A DNA stretch of 64,000 bases from Oryzicola mucosus (GTDB lineage: Bacteria > Pseudomonadota > Alphaproteobacteria > Rhizobiales > Rhizobiaceae), in the NCBI RefSeq assembly GCF_014534685.1, contig NZ_JACVVX010000007.1:111595-175594 (forward strand). Direction: 5' to 3'. Positions 28,044 to 36,425 of this stretch are shown here, piece after piece; the stretch's first letter is position 1; each line of letters starts with the position of its first letter. A program made the position numbers and the translations under genes. The notes under the pieces are model-generated. The model worked only from the letters and a program-made list of their open reading frames with translations. It searched no databases and had not been told where the DNA came from.

Positions 28044-28571
28044 GGCCACTCCCTTCCCTCAACGAGCGTCCGCCGCAGGACGATGACGGAGCTGAGGCGC
28101 GGGCCGGACAGGGGGACGCTCGACTGCCGATCCGTTGGCCACGAGGAGAACCGGAAAACCCTCGCATTCATCATCCCTGTCACGTCCGGTTGACACGGCA
28201 CGCAACCTCGGAATTGAGAAGCTATCACAGGGGTTTTAGTTCCATGCAGGTGCGTTATGGCTCCAGAAAACAAGCCGCGCCGGCCCTCATGTGGCGCGGC
28301 TCCGGCGAAGACCGACGCCCATTCTCACAGTCGCCGGCGGCGCTCTTCGAGATATTCGACCACTGGAAGTGGGCGGGATTGTGCTCGATAATACCCGCTT
28401 CGAAAGCGCAGGTGTAAGCACGCCGTCGCGGAATTTCAAGGCGCCGGTGAATTCCATCGGTCAGAAAGGCCCGCCGGGCCGCTAGTCTTCGTGCTATTCG
28501 TTGAATTCAGACGCTTGTCCCAGAGCAGCGAGCCCCAGCCAAGAATGGCGATGCGCGAATGGTTTCTTGCC
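28044..28571. other. Gap upstream of ligD without a convincing gene
   Basis: This should hold the ligD promoter. A GC-rich inverted repeat (GCCGCGCC ... GGCGCGGC, near 28273-28302) can form a hairpin. A 64-codon plus-strand frame at 28291 has no known relatives and no ribosome-binding site. Confidence 0.4.
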
Positions 28572-29900
28572 TTAGACAGAGGCGACTGCTGCCAATGAAT
28601 CGGCGATGAGCCGGATACGGTGGCTGAGAGCCGCCATAGTTGATGTCACCAGCTGCTCTGGAAATCCCTTGGGTAGCGCCACGATCACGGCCTCTGCCTG
28701 CCCTTCGGCGTTCGCTGCGATATCTTCAAAGATCGCCTTCATCGCCGGGTTGCCGACACCGGCGATGTCCGCCGTTTGTAGGAAATGGCGTGGCACGATG
28801 TCGTGAATGGCGGAGTGGCGGTTTGTTCCGACCGACATGGCGAGCTTGAATTTCTTGCGCGGGATTTGGCCATCGTCGAGGCTCGGCTGCGCAGTCAGGA
28901 CGTCGTATAGCGGCGTCATGCGGAACCGTCCGCCAGGGCTGAGGAAAATGCTGAAGTTCTTCGCGTGACCGTCGGTCGCGCCCAGCAGCCAGAAAATGAT
29001 GCAGGCGCGCATGAATATTGCGATGTCGACTTCCGGCGTGTCGCTGCCTTTGAGCAGGTTGATGATCTCCCGCATGCCTGGGCCGCCGTCGGACTGGTAT
29101 TTTTTGGTGGGCGGGATCGACAGGGCCTGGCAGGTGTCCTCTTGCGGAAGCCGTAGCAATCGTCCATCCTTTGTCCAAAGGCGGTCGAAGCGTTCGACGA
29201 TCAGCGTGCGGCGTTCCCCGAAATCCGCGAACTCGACGTTGGCGGCGGGGAGGCCGAACGCTTCCACCAGTTTCAGGCACAGATATTCGTTCTCGACGCT
29301 GTTCGAGAGGTCGATACCATTAGGCATTTGGCCTATCTGCGGTTTTAGAATGTGGGTGGTGGCGGCAGTGCCGGTCGGTTTGAACCACTGGCCGTCCTTG
29401 CGCAGCAAAGCGGTTTTCTCTTGAGCACCCGCGATGGAGATTCGAAAATCCTCGTCCTCGCCCATGCCGAGCGGCGCGGCGGCGAGGTTCTTGATGATAT
29501 CGGCGACCTCGTCGTCGCTGACCGGTTTGCCCGCGGTGTCACCGGCGGTGCCCGGATCCGTTCCGTCGGGCAGGAATTGCAAAGCACCGACGCAGTCATG
29601 GCCGAGGGCGGTCAACAGGCTGAAGGTGTCTGTGCCGTCAGCGCCGACGCGCTCCGCGACACGCTTACGGATCGGATAGCTGTCTGGCAGCAGGTTGTCG
29701 AACACGTTGATGACCGGGGTGCCGATATAGCGATCCTCGCGCAGAGGCAGTGACAGCGACACCGGGAATGTGCCGCGCCAGTCCAACCAGTCGCGCCCGT
29801 ACTGGAAGTCAATCGCCCCTGTCGCCTCACGGCGCAGTACGCCCAGGTGGCGACTGTTCAGAAAGACATTAAGAGGAACGTGGGCGCGCTTCCGTGCCAT
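28572..29900 (-). CDS. hipA: HipA-family toxin kinase
   Basis: A 442-residue serine/threonine kinase of type II toxin-antitoxin systems; the E. coli relative phosphorylates glutamyl-tRNA synthetase and causes persistence. The autophosphorylation loop is ISIAGAQEKTALL (about residue 156), the catalytic Asp is in LLGATDGHAKNFSIF (about 310), and the metal-binding Asp in MTPLYDVLTAQP. The N-terminal subdomain (VFLNSRHLGVL; DNLLPD) is intact. The start codon overlaps the hipB stop by one base (TGATG). Length and motifs suggest an active protein. Confidence 0.93.
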   Translation of the reverse strand: MARKRAHVPLNVFLNSRHLGVLRREATGAIDFQYGRDWLDWRGTFPVSLSLPLREDRYIGTPVINVFDNLLPDSYPIRKRVAERVGADGTDTFSLLTALGHDCVGALQFLPDGTDPGTAGDTAGKPVSDDEVADIIKNLAAAPLGMGEDEDFRISIAGAQEKTALLRKDGQWFKPTGTAATTHILKPQIGQMPNGIDLSNSVENEYLCLKLVEAFGLPAANVEFADFGERRTLIVERFDRLWTKDGRLLRLPQEDTCQALSIPPTKKYQSDGGPGMREIINLLKGSDTPEVDIAIFMRACIIFWLLGATDGHAKNFSIFLSPGGRFRMTPLYDVLTAQPSLDDGQIPRKKFKLAMSVGTNRHSAIHDIVPRHFLQTADIAGVGNPAMKAIFEDIAANAEGQAEAVIVALPKGFPEQLVTSTMAALSHRIRLIADSLAAVASV

Positions 29901-30154
29901 CAAAACAAATCCTCGATGTCGGTGAGGCTGCCCTGGCTGCGCGCTCGGACGACCAGTTCGAGATTGAGCGCCGAGAGGACTTCCATCAGGGTACGCAACT
30001 GGACGGCGGGTTCTCCGGCTTCGAGGCGCGAGACTGTGCCCTGCCGTAGGTGGATTTGTTCGCCGAGCGTACTTTGGCTCAGCCGCGCCTGCTTGCGGGC
30101 GCGGCGCAGGATGGCGCCGAGTTGCTTTTCTGTGCGGGCGATCTGTTCGTTCAT
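29900..30154 (-). CDS. hipB: HipB-family antitoxin (XRE helix-turn-helix)
   Basis: An 84-residue DNA-binding antitoxin. The helix-turn-helix reads ARLSQSTLGEQIHLRQGTVSRLE (shown here only to locate it: residues 25-46), followed by a dimerising segment ending LNLELVVRARS. It precedes hipA and would bind the operator array just upstream to autorepress the pair. ATG 30154 gives MNEQIARTEKQLG, the usual opening; an upstream TTG is less likely. Confidence 0.9.
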   Translation of the reverse strand: MNEQIARTEKQLGAILRRARKQARLSQSTLGEQIHLRQGTVSRLEAGEPAVQLRTLMEVLSALNLELVVRARSQGSLTDIEDLF

Positions 30155-30173
30155 GGCTGCCTTCACGTACAAA

Positions 30174-30272
30174 TATACGCGAGGGCGTATATCATTTCAA
30201 TATACGGGGTCGCGTATAAAGGTCAGATATACGTAGTCGCGTATTAAACATAGTTATACGCGCTCGCAGACC
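30174..30272. promoter_or_regulatory. Four operator-like repeats upstream of hipBA
   Basis: Sites start at 30174, 30201, 30228 and 30255, exactly 27 bp apart. The first two are perfect 6-bp inverted arms around 6 bp (TATACG-N6-CGTATA), the third has one changed base, and the fourth keeps only the left arm plus CGC/TCG spacer bases. The array begins about 20 bp upstream of the hipB start. By analogy with the E. coli hip operators this is the HipB/HipAB binding region; binding is inferred. Confidence 0.75.
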
Positions 30273-30606
30273 GAGGCGCCAGCAAGAGATTCCAACCCCT
30301 TTCAAGGTGGGCGCTCTGCGAGAGAAAGCCGTTTCAAACCTGCCGGACGATCGTGCCGACCACATTGACGACAATACCTGCGGCTGTTCTCGCAGACATA
30401 CCGTCAATATCGGCCGGAGGATAGAGCTCGAGGTGGAACCGTGCGACGCTAGCTCGTTTGCCAATGGCCTAAAGGACAGTGCACTGGGCTAGGGGGACAG
30501 CGGCATGAACTCGCGCCGGGGACTAACTTACTGCCCCAAGAATATCGGTGATGATGTGCTGGCGGCTTCAAGTTCTTTCGTGCTTGACACGAGCCAGGGC
30601 AGTATC
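30273..30606. other. Gap without a recognised gene
   Basis: Nothing beyond short frames is seen between the hip operators and the IclR remnant. Confidence 0.45.
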
Positions 30607-30910
30607 TCATCCATGCGTTTGGCTACTCAGCCGCATCGATGGACCCGCGACGCTTAGGGTGCCGATCGGCACACCCGTCGCGCGACGCACAATCGGAACC
30701 GCCATGGCGGTCGTGCCAACGGCATAGCTGTCCTGAACGCTCGAGTAGCCTCTTTCTCGCGCAAAAAGCAGAACGGATCCCTTCCTGCAGGAACAATCCC
30801 GAGCAGAACTCACGAAGCCATTGATTTCCGGGCTCATGGTCAAATCGCGAAGCCACCACCCGTTGATCCACTTGAGACACGCCTCCATCATCGAATGCGT
30901 ATAGGCGCCC
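30607..30910 (-). pseudogene. Fragment of an IclR-family regulator (effector domain)
   Basis: The frame contains RERGYSSVQDSYAVGTTAMA, then VPIVRRATGVPIGTLSVAGP, the characteristic end of the IclR ligand-binding domain. The helix-turn-helix half is missing, and the normal final helices are replaced by a short unrelated tail. It overlaps the start of nothing functional and is regarded as a relic. Confidence 0.65.
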
Positions 30911-31915
30911 TTATCCCATGCGAAAACGATCGTGTGCACTGAGCCGCAACGTCAAAGGATCGGCATCCTCCCAACGATAGATCTCTGTCCGAAGATAGCG
31001 GAGTTCGGCGTCGTAGAGGTCCTCATCAACTTCGATCCACCAGGCCTTCGGCCGACCATCTGATCCATCAGACCAGCGATATCCCCGGTTCTTGAGGTGG
31101 TCCTTCATGTCAAAAGGCGAATTCTGAGCAAAAATCCGAACACGCTGGGCCGCACTGGCCTGCAGCAGTTGCGCAAAGGGCGTTCGGCCAGCGTCTCCCT
31201 GTGAACCGGCCAGAACTTCGAGGAGAGCGTGGCAATCGTCTGTGGCGCGATGCCCATCATGAAACAGCCCAGACTGGCCGACGAGATAGCCGAGCTTGTT
31301 GCCTTCAAATCCAAGTTCCGCCCAATTGATCTCCTTCACAGAGCATGCCCAAGCCTTTGGAATGAATGACGGAGTCAGCTTCTCGCAGAATGGTCTGTCA
31401 AAGGCAGCGTTGTGAGCGAGCACTAGGTCTGCAGGTTCGATAAGGGCATCTAGCTTAGCCATCTCGAGCGCCTGTCCCGCGACCATATCATCAGTGATCC
31501 CTGTTAGCCTCGTGATTTCAGCCGGGATTGGGGCAGATGGCTGCTGCAGGCCACCATAAACGTCGACAACGTCACCGATCCGCCCATCGTCATCATACGT
31601 GAAGGCTATGGCACCGATCTCGATGACTTCGTCGCGGGCGTGCTGGAGGCCCGTTGTCTCTGTATCCACCAAGAGCGCAAGCCTAGGAAACCTGCTTTCG
31701 CCCCGGGAGATGATTGGACGAGGGACCAGCTTGCGCAAAACCTTATATCGACCACTGTCTTCGAGACGTGCCGCTGCCTTTTCGGCGTCCCACACATCCA
31801 TGATTACGGGTGCCTTAGAGCGTCTTCTCCCGAAAATGCGTCTTGGTATCTCCCTGTAGCCAGGTGCTTCATCGAAAAGGTCAAATTGGCCCGACAGTGT
31901 CTGTACTCCACCCAC
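30911..31915 (-). CDS. DEDDh 3'-5' exonuclease (DNA polymerase III epsilon-like)
   Basis: A 334-residue exonuclease. Exo I is LLVDTETTGL (about residue 82), Exo II is LVLAHNAAFDRPF and Exo III is HRATDDCHALLE, giving the DEDDh set. The N-terminal extension starts from a GTG and contains QFDLF (residues 10-14), which fits the Q-x-x-L-F clamp-binding consensus; a C-terminal extension of about 90 residues ends with RYLRTEIYRWEDADP. A shorter start at ATG 31801 would drop the QFDLF motif. Likely proofreading or repair; not the main replicative epsilon, which is shorter. Confidence 0.85.
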   Translation of the reverse strand: MGGVQTLSGQFDLFDEAPGYREIPRRIFGRRRSKAPVIMDVWDAEKAAARLEDSGRYKVLRKLVPRPIISRGESRFPRLALLVDTETTGLQHARDEVIEIGAIAFTYDDDGRIGDVVDVYGGLQQPSAPIPAEITRLTGITDDMVAGQALEMAKLDALIEPADLVLAHNAAFDRPFCEKLTPSFIPKAWACSVKEINWAELGFEGNKLGYLVGQSGLFHDGHRATDDCHALLEVLAGSQGDAGRTPFAQLLQASAAQRVRIFAQNSPFDMKDHLKNRGYRWSDGSDGRPKAWWIEVDEDLYDAELRYLRTEIYRWEDADPLTLRLSAHDRFRMG

Positions 31916-32071
31916 TTACGATATGACCCTTCAGGTCCCAGGACCACATTATAGTTGCTTTTTTCGATCAGCGAACAGCAAGTAGCTTAGAATTCACCCG
32001 CAACATAGAAGAAGATTTACCTGAGATCCTGCGTTTTGACCTTGCTCTCACAGAGATGAAGACGGGGGTCG

Positions 32072-32111
32072 ATGATGTCGCGTGGCTATACTCCTTTGGG
32101 ACGACCACATG
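32072..32111 (+). pseudogene. Possible 5' end of an ArsR-family gene cut by the transposon
   Basis: If the transposon is removed, keeping one ACATG, an ATG at 32072 reads MMSRGYTPLGRPH and continues in frame into the ArsR-like fragment right of the element at 47016. There is no other support for the start, so this is tentative. Confidence 0.35.
32107..32111 (+). repeat. Target-site duplication, left copy (ACATG)
   Basis: The five bases directly outside the left inverted repeat are ACATG, identical in direct orientation to 47011-47015 outside the right inverted repeat. Tn3-family elements make 5-bp duplications. The match is not an extension of the inverted repeat, since ACATG is not its own complement. 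Confidence 0.8.
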
Positions 32112-32148
32112 GGGGTCGTTTGCGGGAGGGGGCGGAATCCTACGCTAA
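32112..32148 (+). repeat. Left terminal inverted repeat of the Tn3-family unit
   Basis: Starts GGGGTCGTTTGCGGGAGGGG and ends TACGCTAA; identical over 37 bases to the reverse complement of 46974-47010. It overlaps the stop of the transposase scrap, as is usual at this end of Tn3 elements. Confidence 0.9.
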
Positions 32149-32300
32149 CGCATTGGCCAACGATAATCTCCAGTAAGATTGATGTGTTCCCATCCCAGCG
32201 GCGAGACATGGGCCAGCAGATCGGGCGATAGCAGCTTTCCCTCGCGTTTCTGACTGGCGACGACGTCGCCCACCTTCATGATGTCCCAGAAGACGATGAT
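32145..32300 (-). pseudogene. tnpA: Tn3-family transposase C-terminal fragment
   Basis: About 51 codons read IIVFWDIMKVGDVVASQKRE and on to HINLTGDYRWPMR, matching the C-terminus of the transposase at 46820-46977 with several substitutions. Upstream of about 32300 the similarity ends. The divergence from the right-hand copy means the left end came from a related element, not a recent duplicate. Confidence 0.85.
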
Positions 32301-32604
32301 CGAGGTGATCCGGGAAAGCCCCATTCTGGATGAGCTGGAACTTGCGACTCCTGGGTAGCCCCAGTCTCGATCCGGAAAACTGATTGCAGGGCGTGCGACA
32401 CTTCGCAGTTCTGAATCTTTTTTGACACCCTTGAGACGGGTGCCTTGGCAACCAGCACCAAAGTGGAAACTTAACGCTGAAACGCGCCACCGCCCAAGGT
32501 TGGCGTTGAAAGCGCGCGAGCGTGCTTTTTCGAATTTTTGGCCAGTTGGTAAGGCCAATTGACTCTAAGTCCAATTATGTTAAGTCTCCTGCCAGGAGGG
32601 TCAC
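32301..32604. other. Upstream region of the cargo operon
   Basis: No gene. It holds the promoter of the GntR-led operon; AT-rich DNA at 32520-32590 and the inverted repeat at 32538-32558 are the visible signals. Confidence 0.4.
32538..32558. promoter_or_regulatory. Inverted repeat upstream of the GntR gene
   Basis: TTGGCC and GGCCAA arms are separated by nine bases (containing TTGGTAA), about 45 bp before the gntR start. The FadR-subfamily commonly binds sites with T-G-G/C-C-A symmetry of this size, so this is a candidate operator for autoregulation and control of the operon. Confidence 0.4.
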
Positions 32605-33351
32605 ATGCACAAGAGAAGCATTGAGTTTCAGGTCGTCCGGCCGAGACGGCTATACGAACAGGTAGCCGATCATGTGCGCGAGCTTGTTCTCGACGGCACC
32701 TTCCCCCCGGGTTCGGCACTGCCGCCGGAACGAGAACTGGCCGAGATCATTGGCGTCAGCCGCCCATCGATCCGGGAAGCTTTGATCGCCCTTGAAGTCA
32801 TGGGGTTGGTGGAGAGCCGGCAGGGTGGCGGAAACTATGTGCGCGCCGATGCCGGCGGCCTGCGCATGATCCCGCTTTCAAAGGGGCGTGATCTCGGCCC
32901 GGGACCGATTGAGCAGTTTGAGGCGCGGCGCACGATAGAGCTGACTTGCGCGAAACTGGCCGCGCAACGCGCCACGCCGGAGGATGTTCTCGATCTTGAG
33001 CAATGCCTCGTCCGGATGAAGGACCTTGTCGCGCGGGATGTCTCGCCCGCGGCTGAGCACAGGTGCTTCCACATGACGCTCGCAAATATTTCGCAGAACC
33101 AGATTTTCGCATCAGCAGTCGCCGAGCTTTGGCGTGTCCGTGACGGCAAGCTTTGGGACACGCTACGCCAGAAGGTCGACAACAAGGAGAGCTGGCAGCT
33201 CGGCATCAAGTTTCGCGCGCAGCTTATCCACGCCATACGCAACGGGAATCCGGCCGCGGCGGTCGCCATTATGAGCGATCACTTCGACCGGATTGGCGAA
33301 CTCTACTTTGGGTTGGCACCACAGTCCGACAAAACATCAAGGGAGGAATAG
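32605..33351 (+). CDS. GntR-family regulator, FadR subfamily (FCD domain)
   Basis: A 248-residue regulator. The winged helix (about residues 12-75) is LYEQVADHVRELVLDG, then PPERELAEIIGVSRPSIREA and GLVESRQGGGNYV. The C-terminal FCD domain (about 95-235) has the histidines and acids that bind metal and effector (AAEHRCFHMTLAN; MSDHFDRIGELY). AGGAGGG precedes the ATG. It is the first gene of the transporter operon, two bases before the binding-protein start. The effector is likely a sugar acid or its phosphate (inference). Confidence 0.88.
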   Translation: MHKRSIEFQVVRPRRLYEQVADHVRELVLDGTFPPGSALPPERELAEIIGVSRPSIREALIALEVMGLVESRQGGGNYVRADAGGLRMIPLSKGRDLGPGPIEQFEARRTIELTCAKLAAQRATPEDVLDLEQCLVRMKDLVARDVSPAAEHRCFHMTLANISQNQIFASAVAELWRVRDGKLWDTLRQKVDNKESWQLGIKFRAQLIHAIRNGNPAAAVAIMSDHFDRIGELYFGLAPQSDKTSREE

Positions 33352-33352
33352 G

Positions 33353-34651
33353 ATGAAGAAATTCTGGAGCATTGGCGGCGGCCTGCTGGCCGTGTCGCTG
33401 ATGGCAAGCAGCGCTGCCATCGCGCAGACGACGCTGACGATGTGGACGTTCCTCGACATCAATGCCAAGGGCGGTCGCAATGCCGCACTGAAGCAGATGA
33501 TTTCTGATTTCGAGGCAGTCAATCCCGATATTAAGGTCAAGGTCGAGCCGCAGGTTTGGTCGACGCTGGCCGAAAAGTTCGTGCTCGGGTCGAACGCCGG
33601 GAATGCACCGGATATCGGCTGGGTGAATTCGGAGAACCTCGGGTTTATCATGAATTCCGATGCCGCCGCAGACCTGAAGCCCCTGGTCCTCGATGGCTGG
33701 TCGGATCAGCAGAAGCAGGACTTTCTGCTGAACAGCAGCTTCAGCGCTGTGACGGACGGAGATGCGGTCAAGGCGATGCCCCTACTTCCGTCGACATGGG
33801 TGCTCATGTACCGCAAGGATCTGTTCGATGCGGCCGGGTTGACACCGACCGACGTAGCCACCTGGGATGGCGTGACCAAGGCAGCAAAACTGCTGACGAA
33901 GGACACCAACGGTGACGGTCAGAACGACGTCTGGGGCATCGGGCTTGGTCTCAGTCAGGAACGTTTTTCGGTGACGCCGGCATTTCTGGCGACGGTCGAC
34001 GGAAATGGCGGCATCTTCGATGATAGCTGCAAGGCTACGTTCGACAATGATGCGGGTCGCGCCGCCGTCACCATGCAGGTTGACTGGATCGACAAGGACA
34101 AGGTGACGCCGCGAGAGGCGCTGGCCATGTCGTCAGACGACGCCATAGACCAGTTCGCGGCAGGCCGCTATGCGATGATGATCATCGCGAATTCACGCTA
34201 CGAGCAGATTCAGCGCACGGCAGCCGGATGGGATGGTAGCCATCTGGCTATCGCCCCTGTACCGGGCACGAATGCCGGCAAGCCGGGACCAGCCTTGCTT
34301 GTGGGATGGTGGGCCGTTCAGTGGTCAAAATCGCCCAACCAGGAGGCCGCCGCGAAATTCATCAGTTACATGTCGGGTCTGGACGGCGCGAAGCTCTGGA
34401 ATGTGCCAGGCGAGCAGATACCCACCTACCGGTCGGTCGCCGAACGTCCCGAAATGTCTGATCCCGTTCGGCAAGGACTTCGCGTCACATCGGAGATTCT
34501 CGCCAACAGCGGTGTGCTGATGCCCGGTAAGTGCAACTGGGGTCGCACCCAGGCAGACTTCAATCTTGCCACGCAACAGGTCATCCTCGGCCAGGCAACG
34601 CTTGAAGATGCTCTGCGCCAGGCCGAGCAAGCCACCAACGACCGCCAGTAA
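33353..34651 (+). CDS. Sugar ABC transporter substrate-binding protein (family 1)
   Basis: A 432-residue periplasmic binding protein. The signal peptide is MKKFWSIGGGLLAVSLMASS, cut probably after AIA; the mature part begins QTTLTMWTFLDINAKGG. Family features are NPDIKVKVEPQVWSTLAEKF, YRKDLFDAAGLTPTDVATWD and the MMIIANSRYEQIQ segment. GGGAGGA precedes the ATG at 33353; a longer frame overlapping gntR is not used. It delivers a carbohydrate to the two permeases encoded next. Confidence 0.9.
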   Translation: MKKFWSIGGGLLAVSLMASSAAIAQTTLTMWTFLDINAKGGRNAALKQMISDFEAVNPDIKVKVEPQVWSTLAEKFVLGSNAGNAPDIGWVNSENLGFIMNSDAAADLKPLVLDGWSDQQKQDFLLNSSFSAVTDGDAVKAMPLLPSTWVLMYRKDLFDAAGLTPTDVATWDGVTKAAKLLTKDTNGDGQNDVWGIGLGLSQERFSVTPAFLATVDGNGGIFDDSCKATFDNDAGRAAVTMQVDWIDKDKVTPREALAMSSDDAIDQFAAGRYAMMIIANSRYEQIQRTAAGWDGSHLAIAPVPGTNAGKPGPALLVGWWAVQWSKSPNQEAAAKFISYMSGLDGAKLWNVPGEQIPTYRSVAERPEMSDPVRQGLRVTSEILANSGVLMPGKCNWGRTQADFNLATQQVILGQATLEDALRQAEQATNDRQ

Positions 34652-34710
34652 AGCAGGCTCCGGGCGAAGCTGTCCTGCGTCGTCTCCGCCCCGCACAATA
34701 ACGGTCCATC

Positions 34711-35580
34711 ATGTTCAGTTCAGAGAAATTCACGCCTTATCGGTTGGTCGGGCTGGCGGTGCTCGTCGAGCTTGGCTTTGTCATCGTCCCCCTAGTCATA
34801 GGGTTCTGGTACAGCGTCAACCGGGTGCAGTTCTTCCAGATCCGCAGCTTCACGGGCTTCGACAATTACTGGCGAGTGCTTACCTCGCCAAGCGTGGCCA
34901 ACGCCCTCGCCGTCACCGTCACATTCTCCGTAATCTCGCTCGTGCTCACCTTCGTCATCGGCTTCGGACTGGCAATGTGGCTGGAGCGCTCGAACAGGCT
35001 GAACGGCGTCATGCAGGCCGTAGTGCTGATCCCCTACATGATCGCAATGCTGGTCGGCTCGATGCTCCTCAAATGGGTGTTCTCGAAAGAGTCCGGCCTT
35101 TCGGATCTGGTTCTCGCGCCCATGGGAATGGGTGACGTGAGCATTCTCGCCGACCCCGAAACGGCGATGGCCGCGCTCGTCTACAATGCGGTCTGGCGAG
35201 ACAGCGCCTTTGCCATGATCATGCTGCTCGCCGGACTGAAGAGCATTCCGGGCCATCTTCAGTTGGCGGCCCGCGTGGACGGCGCTTCAGCCTGGTATCG
35301 ATTCAGGCGGATCACCCTGCCGCTGCTGCAGGTGCCGATTTTCATCACGATGATCCGGCTCTTCATTCATCTGGTGAACACGCTGACCTATCCGCTGATC
35401 CTGACCGGGGGCGGTCCCGGAACGTCGACGGAAACCGTCGTCCTCAAGATGTACCGCCTTGGATTCAACGACAATGTGCTCGGACAAGCCAATGCGCTGG
35501 CGATCATGGTCTTCATCGTCAACATCGCACTGGTGGCCGTTCTCCTGCGTCTCTTCAAGAAGGCGGGCAATATCCAATGA
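34711..35580 (+). CDS. Sugar ABC transporter permease (MalF/UgpA type)
   Basis: A 289-residue permease with six membrane helices. The coupling loop EAA motif is LAARVDGASAWYRFRRITLP (about residues 188-207). It starts 59 bp after the binding protein and its stop overlaps the next permease (ATGA). Confidence 0.9.
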   Translation: MFSSEKFTPYRLVGLAVLVELGFVIVPLVIGFWYSVNRVQFFQIRSFTGFDNYWRVLTSPSVANALAVTVTFSVISLVLTFVIGFGLAMWLERSNRLNGVMQAVVLIPYMIAMLVGSMLLKWVFSKESGLSDLVLAPMGMGDVSILADPETAMAALVYNAVWRDSAFAMIMLLAGLKSIPGHLQLAARVDGASAWYRFRRITLPLLQVPIFITMIRLFIHLVNTLTYPLILTGGGPGTSTETVVLKMYRLGFNDNVLGQANALAIMVFIVNIALVAVLLRLFKKAGNIQ

Positions 35581-36422
35581 ACGACAATCCCTACCTGCGT
35601 CATGCGTTCAGGCGCGCAGCCCTACGAACCGTAGTCAATGCCGGTATCGTCTTCTTCGCACTGGCGCCGATCGCTTGGGGCGTTCTGTCCTCTCTGAAGC
35701 CGACCAATCAGATCCTGGAGGTGCCGCCGCGCTTCATTCCCCAGGATGTCACGCTCGAACACTATGAGCGCGTGATCGGCGACAAGGGGCTGCTCTTCCT
35801 CGGAAACAGCGCCCTCATATCCGCCATCACCATAGTCTGCGCCCTGGCTATAGGCTCTATCGCCGCTTATGCCATTGCGCGCTACGAATTCCCGGGTCGC
35901 AAGGTGCTGATGGTGTTCACCATCGGTGTGATGAGCATTCCCATCGCGTCGCTGCTGATTCCGACCTTCACGCTGCTCAGCGTCGTGGGCCTGATCAACA
36001 CGCATGTCGGCCTGATTCTCCTCTACACCGCCTACCAGCTGCCGATCGTCATCTGGATGCTCTACGGCTATTTTCTTTCGCTGCCTGTGGAGGTCGAGCA
36101 TGCTGCCCGCATAGATGGCTACACGGCGCTTGGCACATTGCGGCGCGTGGTGCTGCCGCTCTCCAAGCCCGCGCTCGTTGCCGCCGCCTTGTTCGTGCTG
36201 GTCTTCGCGTGGAACGACTTCGTCGTGGCCGTCACCATGACGTCCTCGGAGAGCGTCCGCACCTTCCCCGTCGCGGTCTATTTCTATCTCGGCTTCTATG
36301 GGCGCGAATGGGGTCCGCTGCTGGCCGCGGCTGTCATCTCCATCATCCCGATCATCCTCATCTTCATTGTTCTGCAGCGCTACTTCATCTCCGGTCTCAC
36401 CGGCGGTGGGGTGAAGGGTTAA
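35577..36422 (+). CDS. Sugar ABC transporter permease (MalG/UgpE type)
   Basis: A 281-residue permease with six helices; the coupling EAA loop is HAARIDGYTALGTLRRVVLP (about residues 174-193). The start overlaps the preceding permease and it ends ISGLTGGGVKG, the usual end of MalG-like partners. The ATPase gene follows after 3 bp. Confidence 0.9.
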   Translation: MNDNPYLRHAFRRAALRTVVNAGIVFFALAPIAWGVLSSLKPTNQILEVPPRFIPQDVTLEHYERVIGDKGLLFLGNSALISAITIVCALAIGSIAAYAIARYEFPGRKVLMVFTIGVMSIPIASLLIPTFTLLSVVGLINTHVGLILLYTAYQLPIVIWMLYGYFLSLPVEVEHAARIDGYTALGTLRRVVLPLSKPALVAAALFVLVFAWNDFVVAVTMTSSESVRTFPVAVYFYLGFYGREWGPLLAAAVISIIPIILIFIVLQRYFISGLTGGGVKG

Positions 36423-36425
36423 TCC

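Noticed and set aside
27980..28485. Plus-strand frames overlapping and following the ligD start
   Set aside because: They lack ribosome-binding sites and family similarity, and the first runs antisense through the ligD start.
30174..30272. The repeats before hipB as a CRISPR array
   Set aside because: The repeats are 18 bp, palindromic and only four, with 9-bp spacers, and decay progressively; they fit operators.
32301..32604. A riboswitch or structured leader before gntR
   Set aside because: Apart from one short inverted repeat no stable nested helices or known aptamer consensus were seen.
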